Source: an uncultured Eubacteriales bacterium (GTDB lineage: Bacteria; Bacillota; Clostridia; Oscillospirales; Acutalibacteraceae). Taken from it: 26,955 nucleotides of DNA. Below, one piece after another: positions 7,060 to 14,741 of this stretch. The stretch covers positions 1 through 26,955 of the forward strand of contig CAKVBG010000007.1 in the NCBI GenBank assembly GCA_934725345.1, given 5' to 3'. A model generated the notes under the pieces. It had not been told where the DNA came from and ran no database searches. It worked only from the letters and a program-made list of their open reading frames with translations. Position 1 is the stretch's first letter. Each line of letters opens with the position of its first letter. Position numbers and translations under genes: made by a program.

Positions 7060-7356
7060 TTATCGCTTTTGACTGTAACTTTGTTTCTTGGAGTGGTGTC
7101 GTTTTTTCTTAGGTGGTAAAAGAGTGAAAATCATCCCTGAAATCGAGATAAAAACCAAACATATCCCTCCATAAAGAAGTAGTCTTCCATCGTAGAGTAT
7201 GTTGCTGGTTTCCTCTTCACCTGATTTGATAAAACTAAAACTCTCCGATTCTTGCTGAGGTTGTTCCTTAGGTGCTGCGTAAACATTCCTAGATCCTAAA
7301 CACAACCCCACGGCAAGTAATCCTGTTAAACATTTAATTCTTAAATTCTTCATCAT
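7060..7356 (-). CDS. Small secreted/membrane-anchored protein, unknown function
   Basis: This 98-residue protein has a clear signal peptide (M-M-K-N-L-R-I-K-C then L-T-G-L-L-A-V-G-L-C-L-G), likely cleaved after N-V-Y-A. A polar Gln/Glu/Ser-rich linker follows. One transmembrane helix lies at about residues 57-80, and the tail is strongly basic (K-K-K-R-H-H-S-K-K). The expected topology is outside N-terminus and cytoplasmic basic tail. It is the first gene of the operon with the M16 pair and lgt. I do not recognise a family. Two adjacent ATG codons (7356 and 7353) are possible starts, with a weak ribosome site. Confidence 0.75.
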   Translation of the reverse strand: MMKNLRIKCLTGLLAVGLCLGSRNVYAAPKEQPQQESESFSFIKSGEEETSNILYDGRLLLYGGICLVFISISGMIFTLLPPKKKRHHSKKQSYSQKR

Positions 7357-7385
7357 TTTCTACTACCCTTGCCCTTGATAAAATA

Positions 7386-7440
7386 TTGAAACTTTGAAAT
7401 TTTTTTATACTTTATTATACTATATTTCTGAAAGTTTCAA
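7386..7440. promoter_or_regulatory. Divergent promoters inside an inverted repeat
   Basis: TTGAAACTTT (7386-7395) and its exact reverse complement AAAGTTTCAA (7431-7440) flank a 35-base AT-rich spacer between two divergent operons. On the plus strand TTGAAA (7394-7399) and TATACT (7416-7421), spaced 16, would serve cdd. On the minus strand a TATAAT just inside the right arm would serve the M16/lgt operon. The symmetric arms overlap both -35 regions, so they may only reflect similar promoters, or may be an operator. Confidence 0.5.
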
Positions 7441-7469
7441 AACATTTTATTTTAAAGGAGTAGAATTAA

Positions 7470-7889
7470 GTGGACTATACTATAAATTTAATTTCCCAAG
7501 CTATACAGGCTCGCAAATCTGCATATGTCCCATATTCACATTTTAAAGTGGGAGCGGCACTTTTAACCGCTGATAATAAAATCTACGAAGGGTTCAATAT
7601 CGAGTGTGCTGCATATTCCGTTTGCAACTGTGCAGAAAGAACGGCACTATTCAGAGCTGTATTTGACGGTCATAGAAATTTTAAAGCTATAGCCGTTGTT
7701 GGAGGTCCAGAAACCGAAACAGACGAACTTTCTTCATTTTGCCCTCCCTGCGGAATGTGCCGCCAAGCTCTCAGGGAATTTTGCGTACCTGAAGATTTTA
7801 AAATTATACTTGCAAAAAATTCAAATAACTGTAAAATTTTTACTTTGGAGGAACTTTTACCCAAAAGTTTCGGGCCTGAAAATCTTTAA
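7470..7889 (+). CDS. cdd: Cytidine deaminase
   Basis: This 139-residue enzyme hydrolyses cytidine and deoxycytidine to uridine and deoxyuridine in pyrimidine salvage. The zinc site is complete: C54-A-E56 in V-C-N-C-A-E-R-T-A, and C94 and C97 in C-P-P-C-G-M-C-R-Q. The N-terminal A-Y-V-P-Y-S-H-F-K-V-G-A-A-L block is diagnostic, and the length is normal for the homotetrameric class. It starts at GTG 7470, 9 bases after AAAGGAG. It leads a short operon with the two transketolase genes, linking nucleoside salvage to pentose metabolism. In-frame translation on other frames is spurious. Confidence 0.96.
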   Translation: MDYTINLISQAIQARKSAYVPYSHFKVGAALLTADNKIYEGFNIECAAYSVCNCAERTALFRAVFDGHRNFKAIAVVGGPETETDELSSFCPPCGMCRQALREFCVPEDFKIILAKNSNNCKIFTLEELLPKSFGPENL

Positions 7890-7914
7890 GATATCCATAT
7901 AGGAGGAATGAAAA

Positions 7915-8727
7915 TTGGATTTTAAATCTAAATGTATAAACATAAGAAAAAATATACTTATCCAACTTGGAACTTTAGGTGTAGGTCACATAGGAGGATC
8001 ATTATCAATGGTAGAACTCCTGGCAGTGCTCTACGGCAAACATATGCGTGTTGATCCTAAGAATCCTAAAAAAGAAGGCAGAGATAGATTAATAGTTTCC
8101 AAAGGTCATAGCGGTCCAGCAGTCTATGGAGTTTTGTGTGAAATGGGATACTTCCCTAAATCCTGGCTCGAAACCTTGAATAAACCGGGTACAAATCTCC
8201 CCAGCCACTGCGATATGAACCTCACCCCCGGAGTAGACATGACAACCGGTTCGTTGGGTCAAGGTTTTTCATGTGCAGTTGGAGCTGCTTTGGCATCTAA
8301 ACTAAAAAAAGACGGTGCTTACATATATTCTGTTGTGGGAGACGGCGAATCTCAAGAAGGACAAATCTGGGAAGCTGCTATGTTCGCTGCACATCACAAA
8401 CTGAATAATTTAATTGCATTCACTGATAACAATAAACTACAACTAGACGGTAAAACTGAAGATATCTGCGGAATCAATCCCTTAGATGAAAAATGGAAAT
8501 CCTTCGGGTTTAACGTCATAACTGTTGAAAACGGTCACGATTGCCAAGAAATAGATAACGCGATAACTATCGCAAAACAAAGCGATAAGCCCTCAATGAT
8601 AATTTTAAATACAATAAAAGGCTATGGTTTAAAGTTTGCACAGGATGCCGGAATTTCAAACCATAGTATGAGTATAACCCAAGAAATGTTCGAAGAAGGT
8701 CTTAAAGAATTGGAGGAAAAATTCTAA
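7915..8727 (+). CDS. Transketolase, N-terminal (TPP-binding) subunit
   Basis: This 270-residue subunit covers the thiamine-diphosphate-binding domain of transketolase, which moves two-carbon ketol units in the non-oxidative pentose phosphate pathway. Motifs visible are the G-H-I-G-G-S-L-S loop, S-K-G-H-S-G-P-A-V-Y, G-S-L-G-Q-G, and the metal/TPP motif G-D-G-E-S-Q-E-G-Q-I-W-E-A with T-D-N-N about 30 residues later. The start is TTG at 7915, fixed by AGGAGG at 7901-7906; the ATG in that area is out of frame. The split into two genes is usual in Clostridia and other lineages. It overlaps the next gene by one base (TAATG). Confidence 0.94.
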   Translation: MDFKSKCINIRKNILIQLGTLGVGHIGGSLSMVELLAVLYGKHMRVDPKNPKKEGRDRLIVSKGHSGPAVYGVLCEMGYFPKSWLETLNKPGTNLPSHCDMNLTPGVDMTTGSLGQGFSCAVGAALASKLKKDGAYIYSVVGDGESQEGQIWEAAMFAAHHKLNNLIAFTDNNKLQLDGKTEDICGINPLDEKWKSFGFNVITVENGHDCQEIDNAITIAKQSDKPSMIILNTIKGYGLKFAQDAGISNHSMSITQEMFEEGLKELEEKF

Positions 8728-9656
8728 TGGAAATGCGAGAAATGTTTGCCCAAGAAATAGAAAAACAAATGCTTCAAAATGATAAAATAGTTATTCTAAA
8801 CGCTGACCTTGCTAAACCCAACGGTTTTGGAAATTTAGCAAAAAAGTACTCTGAGAGAGTCATAAATGTGGGAATAGCTGAGCAGAATATGGCTTGTGTT
8901 GCTGCAGGAATGAGTAGCTATGGGTTTATCCCCTTCATATGTACTTTCACCCCATTTGCTACCCGCAGAATTTGCGATCAAATTGCAATTTCTATTTGTT
9001 ATGCTCGTCAGAACGTAAAAATAATAGGCACAGATCCCGGTATAACCGCTGAGTTTAACGGTGGAACACATATGAGCGTGGAAGATATCGGAGTTTTAAG
9101 AAGTATTCCCAACATGGTAATTTTCGAGCCTGTAGATAATATCCAGCTAAAAGCAATGCTTCCCCAAATTCTAGAATATAACGGCCCTGTATATATACGT
9201 ATGCTAAGAAAAACCGCACCGGATATATTCGAAAACTCCGAGCAGTTTGATTTATTCAAATCTAAAAAAATAAAAGACGGCAAAGATATCAGTATCTTCT
9301 GCTCTGGTATAATGGTGGAAGAATCTATCAAGGCCGCTAAAATTTTGGAATCCCAAGGCATTGATGCTGAAATAATAAATCTCCATACAATAAAACCTAT
9401 TGATAAAGAAGCTATCATAAATTCAGTCAAGAAAACTCGTGCAGCTGTAACGGCCGAAAACCATAACGTCATTGGAGGCCTCAGATCAGCAGTTGCAGAG
9501 GTTATATGCGAAAACTTCCCTGTTCCTCTAAAAGCTGTTGGTATCCAAGACCTCTTTGGGCAAGTTGGTAAATTACCATTTTTGAAACAAGCCTATTCCA
9601 TGCAAGATGAAGATATCGTAAAAGCAGTTTATAGCTGCATGGAACTCAAACAATAA
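8727..9656 (+). CDS. Transketolase, C-terminal subunit
   Basis: This 309-residue protein holds the pyrimidine-binding and C-terminal domains of transketolase. The catalytic glutamate is E52 in V-G-I-A-E-Q-N-M. Other family marks are F-T-P-F-A-T-R-R, the E-F-N-G-G-T-H-M-S-V-E-D-I-G segment and the E-N-H-N-V-I-G-G-L block in the last domain. It works as a complex with the product of the gene before it, whose stop codon overlaps its ATG by one base, so the two are probably made in equal amounts. 1-deoxyxylulose-5-phosphate synthase is related but is a single longer chain. Confidence 0.93.
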   Translation: MEMREMFAQEIEKQMLQNDKIVILNADLAKPNGFGNLAKKYSERVINVGIAEQNMACVAAGMSSYGFIPFICTFTPFATRRICDQIAISICYARQNVKIIGTDPGITAEFNGGTHMSVEDIGVLRSIPNMVIFEPVDNIQLKAMLPQILEYNGPVYIRMLRKTAPDIFENSEQFDLFKSKKIKDGKDISIFCSGIMVEESIKAAKILESQGIDAEIINLHTIKPIDKEAIINSVKKTRAAVTAENHNVIGGLRSAVAEVICENFPVPLKAVGIQDLFGQVGKLPFLKQAYSMQDEDIVKAVYSCMELKQ

Positions 9657-9695
9657 CATCGACTAACAACTATTGAATTGAGATACTAACAAAAA

Positions 9696-11306
9696 TTATC
9701 TTCCGTAATCAATCATCTGAAGGTATTCCATAAGGTGATTCAATTCTACACAAAACACAGATTTTTCATTTTTCTGTTTTGCTTTACTTTTTTTACTAAC
9801 TTCATAGCCAAAGCTTGTTTTATGTTCTTCGCCCCACGGGTTTCTGAACTCAATATAGCGAATTCCACCCTCTTCAAAAGTATTTAAAACCGCATAGACA
9901 TGCATTTTTACTATACCTTCTATATTTTCTTGTGTAATTCCAGTTATACTTCCATCTAAAGGTTTAGGTTTGCTCTTGAAAATCACGGTTACTCCTTTTC
10001 GATTTCTAAGCGATTGATTTATGTCCTCCCATAACTTGTTTGCTTTTTTATCATAATTTCCAGAAAAAGCTTTGTTTTTGGGCTTCTTGGCACGCTTAAA
10101 ATTAAACTCAGAAGGATGTCCAGTTATGGCACACATAACAACGCTCGAATTTCCCCATCCTACTGTGTCAGTTAATGTTTTATCCCTTCCAAAATTAAAG
10201 CTGACCACTCTAGCAATCGCTTTTGCTGGGTCAAAATGTTTAGCTCTGTAAATTGCATATGCCTTTTCCATCAGCTTAACCCACGCCTTTGACACAGTGT
10301 TACTTTTACTTAAGAAAGATAGATCCATCTCTATGAAAACAGGGGATTTAGGAATACATTTTATTTTAATTAAAGAATCAGTGCTAGATAAAAGTTTAAG
10401 TTCCACTTTGAAAAATCTCACAGTAACCTTTCCATTTTGCACTTTTGTGAAACAGTCCCTTATGGAAAGAGGATCCACTTTAGCTAACGTGGTAAGAGCT
10501 GATAGTAAATAACAGTCATCAATTTTAAATTGACTTATATCATAATATTTAGGTTTGCCTTTGTCACGCTCCGAAAACAAATCATCAATGTTTTTAATAT
10601 CACTTGCATCTAAATTTTTGTCCTTAATTATTTTAATTGTTCTATCTTTTACATAAAATTCATCTTGAGTGGCTGTACCTTCAGATTTTAAACTGTTATC
10701 ATCCACACTAACAAGCGTTCCTCTAATACAATCCACGGCATGTAAAACCATACTCATCATCATATACAAACATGCTTTATAAAAACATACAGCTAATTCA
10801 TTATTATCAGATGTTTTTTTCTTCATTTCCAGTTTACATTTATCCATTCGTTCACGAACTTTTTGTTCCAAAGATTTAAGTTCAGATCTCCACTTTTTAT
10901 ACTTTGAACCCCTAATCATATTTTTAAACATGACAATGAATATCTTTGTCAATTTACTTTTAGATTTTAGCTCTTTGTATTTCACATTATTTTCAACCAT
11001 TTTTTTAGTATCTTGGCTAAAAATAAAATCTGCAAGATTGCATAAATCACTCTCAACAATTAACACCACTTTACGACCTAATCGTAGTGAGGAAAATTCC
11101 TTTAAATTATCACACACGCTATATATCGACTTTGAAGGAGTGGTCTCCCAAATATTACTTTTATCCCCCATTTCCTTCAAGGCTTTTTCCACCTCATTAA
11201 TAATCCGCAATGCTTCTTCAGTACATTCGTAGTTTGTTAGTTTATTTTTATACTCATCAAATAATTTTTGATCAAATCTACCCATTTTAATTTCATTAAT
11301 ATTCAT
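9696..11306 (-). CDS. Calpain-like (MEROPS C2) cysteine protease
   Basis: This 536-residue protein has a C-terminal calpain core. The cysteine motif is S-Q-F-K-I-D-D-C265-Y-L-L-S-A-L, matching Q-G-x-L-G-D-C-W-L-L. W-V-K-L-M-E-K-A-Y matches the calpain W-x-x-L-L-E-K-A-Y. The histidine is H469 in M-H-V-Y-A-V and the asparagine is N489 in R-N-P-W-G-E. The closing C-V-E-L-N-H-L-M-E-Y-L resembles the end of the core. Residues 1-250 are charged, partly coiled coil (about 100-165), with one hydrophobic stretch at 170-195. There is no signal peptide, and calcium-binding repeats are not visible. Substrates are unknown. It is a single gene with its own promoter, between core operons. Confidence 0.86.
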   Translation of the reverse strand: MNINEIKMGRFDQKLFDEYKNKLTNYECTEEALRIINEVEKALKEMGDKSNIWETTPSKSIYSVCDNLKEFSSLRLGRKVVLIVESDLCNLADFIFSQDTKKMVENNVKYKELKSKSKLTKIFIVMFKNMIRGSKYKKWRSELKSLEQKVRERMDKCKLEMKKKTSDNNELAVCFYKACLYMMMSMVLHAVDCIRGTLVSVDDNSLKSEGTATQDEFYVKDRTIKIIKDKNLDASDIKNIDDLFSERDKGKPKYYDISQFKIDDCYLLSALTTLAKVDPLSIRDCFTKVQNGKVTVRFFKVELKLLSSTDSLIKIKCIPKSPVFIEMDLSFLSKSNTVSKAWVKLMEKAYAIYRAKHFDPAKAIARVVSFNFGRDKTLTDTVGWGNSSVVMCAITGHPSEFNFKRAKKPKNKAFSGNYDKKANKLWEDINQSLRNRKGVTVIFKSKPKPLDGSITGITQENIEGIVKMHVYAVLNTFEEGGIRYIEFRNPWGEEHKTSFGYEVSKKSKAKQKNEKSVFCVELNHLMEYLQMIDYGR

Positions 11307-11330
11307 ATTAAAACACTTCCTTTCTACTTA

Positions 11331-11351
11331 ATATATATATATATATATATA
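11331..11351. repeat. (AT)n simple repeat in the protease promoter
   Basis: A 21-base uninterrupted alternating AT tract lies 25 bases before the protease start codon. A similar 26-base tract occurs at 22584-22609 upstream of the second Nif11-leader gene. Confidence 0.9.
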
Positions 11352-11363
11352 ACAAAAAGTCAA
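11335..11363 (-). promoter_or_regulatory. Probable promoter of the calpain-like gene
   Basis: TTGACT at 11363-11358 on the minus strand is a good -35 box. A TATATA -10 is available inside the AT tract at 16- or 18-base spacing. Because the tract supplies spacer and -10, changes in its length would shift the transcription start. Confidence 0.5.
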
Positions 11364-11435
11364 GCATAAATTTGAAATTATATGATAACAACATCAAAAA
11401 TTGGTTTTCCGTAACTAATTCTACACATAAATAAA

Positions 11436-11453
11436 CCCCGAAAAAATTCGGGG
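11436..11453. terminator. Bidirectional terminator in the 11307-11694 gap
   Basis: The stem CCCCGAA/TTCGGGG with a 4-base loop is followed by CCATTTTTT on the plus strand and TTTATTTAT on the minus strand. It most likely ends the minus-strand prfA-to-aminopeptidase transcript and separates it from the protease promoter. Confidence 0.65.
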
Positions 11454-11556
11454 CCATTTTTTCACGCACAAGATTTGAATATAAAAAATATTATTCATTC
11501 CACAGTTTTTCAAGGAGATATAGTCGCCATCAATAACTATTGTATGAGATAAAAGC

Positions 11557-11690
11557 TTAAAATTCATAGGAGTCAAAAGATTCCAGAAAATCTTCAGCAA
11601 ACTTTTTTATGCGTTCACGATATTAGAAATAGAGGATTTTGCTATCAAATTTATTCTCTTCACTTTTAATTATTTTATCCCCGAACGAGC
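11557..11690 (-). pseudogene. Possible gene remnant after the aminopeptidase gene
   Basis: The 388 bases between the aminopeptidase stop and the protease start hold no complete gene. Just after the stop, one minus-strand frame reads DKIIKSEENKFDSKILYF, then a stop, then YRERIKKFAEDFLESFDSYEF and a stop at 11557. The amphipathic, protein-like composition suggests the end of a decayed gene, with one in-frame stop and no start. A further open stretch (VIDGDYISLKNCGMNN) follows toward 11470. I recognise no family. Confidence 0.3.
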
Positions 11691-11694
11691 TAAA

Positions 11695-13092
11695 TTATTT
11701 GAAAAAATGATGAATCGCTTTGTAAGTCATGAAAAGGTCTATTTTAGAGATAACTTCATAAGGAGCGTGCATTGAAAGAACGGGAACTCCAATATCTATG
11801 ACGTCCATGTTCCAAGTAGCAATGTATTTTGCGATCGTTCCTCCTCCACCGCTATCTACTTTACCAAGTTCACTGCTCTGCCACAAAATGCTGTTATCGT
11901 TCAAAATTTTACACACTTCACCTGTAAATTCAGCAGAAGCGTCAGAGGTACTGTATTTTCCACCGCTACCAGTATATTTAGTAACTACCACACCCCTATT
12001 TATGAATGAACTATTAAATGCTTCAAAACTGCTGGCATAAGTTGGATCGTATGCTGCATTTACGTCCGCCGAAAGACATTTTGATTTGCTAAGCGCGTCT
12101 CTAACAAGAACATTTTCCTGCTCGCACAAATCTTCAATGAAATACTTCAAGAACAAAGATTTCATACCGGTATTTCCGTCGCTGCCAATTTCTTCTTTAT
12201 CTGTAAGGAAGGTTATACAGGTATTTTCAGGCATTGAAGTATTGAGCACTGCTTCAATACAAGGATATGCACAGGATCTATCGTCATGGCCATACCCTGC
12301 AATTAAACTTCTATCAAATCCCACGTCTTGAGGTTTCATCGCGGGAACTAGCTCTAAATCAGCGCAGATTAAGTCTTCTTCAACAAGACCATATTTTTCA
12401 TTTAGCAATTTTAAAATATTCAATTTAACCAGTTCAGAACCTTCTGCGCCTCTAAGCGGCATACTTCCTATCAAGACGTTCAAATCTTCGCCTGTAATTG
12501 CTTCAGACATCTTTTTGCTCATTTGGTCTTTTGCTAAATGTGGAAGTAAATCAGTGATATAGAAGCAGGGTTCATCTAAATTTTCACCAATAACCACTTC
12601 TACTTGCGAACCGTCTCTCTTGACTATTTTTCCGTGTAAAGCTAAAGGAAGAGTTGTCCACTGATACTTTTTAACTCCACCATAGTAGTGAGTTTTAAGT
12701 ATAGCTATTTCATTGTTTTCAATTATCGGATTTGGTTTGAGGTCAAGTCTGGGAGCATCGATATGAGCCACGGCAAGTCTAGCACCATTTTTGATTCCGT
12801 TTTTGCCTATAACACATAAGACTAAATTTCTATCTCTATTTACGGCATAAACTTTATCTCCGGGCTTATAAGTTTTAGTTCTATCGAATTGAGTAAATCC
12901 CAACTTCTGAGCTTTTGCAAGAGCATAGTGTACAACTTCACGTTCTGTTTTAGACTCTCCCAAAAATTTTTTATACTCCACACTAAACTCTTGGGATTTT
13001 CTAAGTTCTTCTTCTGAAAGAGTTTTTCCGCCGCTTTCTCTTTTGGCAAACAATTTGTCTTTTAACGCTTTAGTATCGTTTTTGTTTTCCAT
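11695..13092 (-). CDS. M18-family aminopeptidase
   Basis: This 465-residue cytoplasmic dizinc aminopeptidase removes N-terminal, often acidic, residues from peptides. Family motifs are A-H-I-D-A-P-R-L-D-L-K-P (first zinc ligand), G-Y-G-H-D-D-R-S-C-A, T-D-K-E-E-I-G-S-D-G-N-T-G (catalytic glutamate and zinc ligand), the D-V-N-A-A-Y-D-P segment and M-H-A-P-Y-E-V-I-S-K near the end. Length fits the bacterial aminopeptidase 1 (Lap4/ApeA-like) group. The ATG follows AAGGAGA. It is the last gene of the operon beginning at prfA, 13 bases after the lytic transglycosylase. Confidence 0.94.
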   Translation of the reverse strand: MENKNDTKALKDKLFAKRESGGKTLSEEELRKSQEFSVEYKKFLGESKTEREVVHYALAKAQKLGFTQFDRTKTYKPGDKVYAVNRDRNLVLCVIGKNGIKNGARLAVAHIDAPRLDLKPNPIIENNEIAILKTHYYGGVKKYQWTTLPLALHGKIVKRDGSQVEVVIGENLDEPCFYITDLLPHLAKDQMSKKMSEAITGEDLNVLIGSMPLRGAEGSELVKLNILKLLNEKYGLVEEDLICADLELVPAMKPQDVGFDRSLIAGYGHDDRSCAYPCIEAVLNTSMPENTCITFLTDKEEIGSDGNTGMKSLFLKYFIEDLCEQENVLVRDALSKSKCLSADVNAAYDPTYASSFEAFNSSFINRGVVVTKYTGSGGKYSTSDASAEFTGEVCKILNDNSILWQSSELGKVDSGGGGTIAKYIATWNMDVIDIGVPVLSMHAPYEVISKIDLFMTYKAIHHFFK

Positions 13093-13105
13093 GTAGCATT
13101 TCTCC

Positions 13106-13663
13106 TTAATCTGTAAAATACAGTTTTTTATAGATCTTTTTCGCTCTCATTACCCTTTTGACGTAATTTTTAGTTTCTTTATACGGGATACAGCTTAGGT
13201 CGGGTGTTTCAGAAGAAATAACATTATTTTTTATCCAGCGGTCAACTGTCGAGATACCGGCATTGTACGCACTCAAAGCAAGTTTTTCGTTTTTGTACTT
13301 TTTTAAAAGTATAGAAAGCAAAAGCGTCCCGCATCTTACGTTTAACTCTGGTTTTTTTAGCTCTGAAACGTTTAACTCTTGTTGACGAATATAACATTCG
13401 TTTATCCAATTGAAAGTTTCGGGAGTCATTTGCATAAGGCCTTGTGCGTTAGCGTGAGAATGTGCCTCTTGGTCAAATCCGCTTTCACATTTTATAACGG
13501 CGAAAATTAGTTCTTTTTCCACATCATATTGAAGAGAATACTTAGAAACTAACTCTTCATACTTTAAAGGGTAAATAGTATGCATTAAAGACCTATATGT
13601 ATATGATACCACGAATACAGAAAAGATTGCTATAAAAATGTAAAATAGTGTAAATTTTCTCAA
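13106..13663 (-). CDS. Membrane-anchored lytic transglycosylase (SLT domain)
   Basis: This 185-residue protein has an N-terminal membrane helix (about residues 5-22) and an SLT lysozyme-like domain. The catalytic glutamate is E60 in K-C-E-S-G-F. The following H-A-N-A-Q-G-L-M-Q-M-T-P-E-T, the N-V-R-C-G segment and A-L-S-A-Y-N-A-G complete the signature. It cleaves peptidoglycan glycan strands with formation of anhydro-muramic acid ends. The active site would be outside the membrane. The start is TTG at 13663 with only a weak ribosome site, so the exact start is the least certain part. It sits between the sua5-type gene and the aminopeptidase gene in one operon. Confidence 0.92.
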   Translation of the reverse strand: MRKFTLFYIFIAIFSVFVVSYTYRSLMHTIYPLKYEELVSKYSLQYDVEKELIFAVIKCESGFDQEAHSHANAQGLMQMTPETFNWINECYIRQQELNVSELKKPELNVRCGTLLLSILLKKYKNEKLALSAYNAGISTVDRWIKNNVISSETPDLSCIPYKETKNYVKRVMRAKKIYKKLYFTD

Positions 13664-13704
13664 CTTTATCAGTATGTGACTATCCCTTCTTTAATCGTAA
13701 CATT

Positions 13705-14715
13705 TTAAAGCTGAATTACGTCAAACCCCGCTGATCGGATAAGTCTGTTATAAACCGCTATTCCCACTCCTTCACTTTTTTCATTATGTGCATATATAAC
13801 AGTAGGATTCAGTTTATCACATTCACGAAGAGCATCAAAAATATTCCGAGCTTGCTCCTCTTCATTTTCTAGGCCGCCGTAAGATATATATGGAATTTTT
13901 AAATTAGGTATGTCTTCGTCAAAGCAAAGCGCAACAACATTATAATCAGCTTGCGAATTTACGAAACGAGCATATTTCTCGCAGTTACCTTTTAGTATCA
14001 CTACTTTTGCTTTGGGAGAATAGTGTTTATATTTCATACCAGGAGATAAAACCATTTGGTTTGGTTTAAGCTTACCATAAACAGAGTCATCTATCTTAAC
14101 AATGCCTATATCGTTCTCAATTTGCTCCGGAGTTATAAACCCAGGACGCAAAATTCTTGGTAAGGGCTCTAGCAAAGAAACTACTGTTGACTCAATTCCA
14201 ATACTGCATTCGCCGCCGTCCACTATTGCATCTATTTTACCGTTTAAGTCTTGAAAAACATGTTCAAATTTAGTTGGACTAGGACTACCCGATAAATTTG
14301 CAGAAGGTGCAACTAGCGGCCTTTTGGCTTTCGTTATAATTTCTCGTGCCACAGGATGAGATGGAAATCTTATCGCTACGCTCAGCATACCACCTGTGAC
14401 GCAATCAGGAACTTTCTCACTTTTAGGGAATATCAAAGTGAGCGGTCCGGGCCAAAATCTTTCAACATATGCTGATGCTACGGGGGTAAATCTTGAAACA
14501 AGGTCGTCGATTTGTTCTAGTGATGAAATATGAACTATCAGTGGATTATCAGCAGGTCTTCCTTTAGCAATATATATTTTCTCAATCGCATCCTCGTTGA
14601 AAGCATCTGCGGCAAGGCCGTAAACAGTTTCAGTAGGTATCGCAACTAGTCCACCATTTGATAAAATTTCAGCGGCACGGGAAGTTTCATTGGAATTGAG
14701 ATACAAAGTATTCAA
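13705..14715 (-). CDS. L-threonylcarbamoyladenylate synthase (Sua5/YwlC type)
   Basis: This enzyme makes threonylcarbamoyl-AMP from threonine, bicarbonate and ATP, for the t6A modification at position 37 of ANN-decoding tRNAs. The first 200 residues are the YrdC domain, with G-G-L-V-A-I-P-T-E-T-V-Y-G-L-A-A-D, K-G-R-P-A-D-N-P-L-I-V-H and S-A-N-L-S-G-S-P-S-P-T. The P-G-M-K-Y-K-H-Y-S-P linker and a C-terminal Sua5 domain follow, so it is the long form rather than TsaC. I prefer TTG 14715, which is 10 bases after AAAGGA; the in-frame GTG at 14724 lies too close to that site. It follows prfA, another translation gene, in the same operon. Confidence 0.93.
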   Translation of the reverse strand: MNTLYLNSNETSRAAEILSNGGLVAIPTETVYGLAADAFNEDAIEKIYIAKGRPADNPLIVHISSLEQIDDLVSRFTPVASAYVERFWPGPLTLIFPKSEKVPDCVTGGMLSVAIRFPSHPVAREIITKAKRPLVAPSANLSGSPSPTKFEHVFQDLNGKIDAIVDGGECSIGIESTVVSLLEPLPRILRPGFITPEQIENDIGIVKIDDSVYGKLKPNQMVLSPGMKYKHYSPKAKVVILKGNCEKYARFVNSQADYNVVALCFDEDIPNLKIPYISYGGLENEEEQARNIFDALRECDKLNPTVIYAHNEKSEGVGIAVYNRLIRSAGFDVIQL

Positions 14716-14741
14716 TATAAACACATCCTTTAAATTTTAAA

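Noticed and set aside
9008..9472. 154-codon minus-strand frame inside the transketolase gene
   Set aside because: It is fully antisense to a gene with clear catalytic motifs and has no ribosome site or recognisable protein content.
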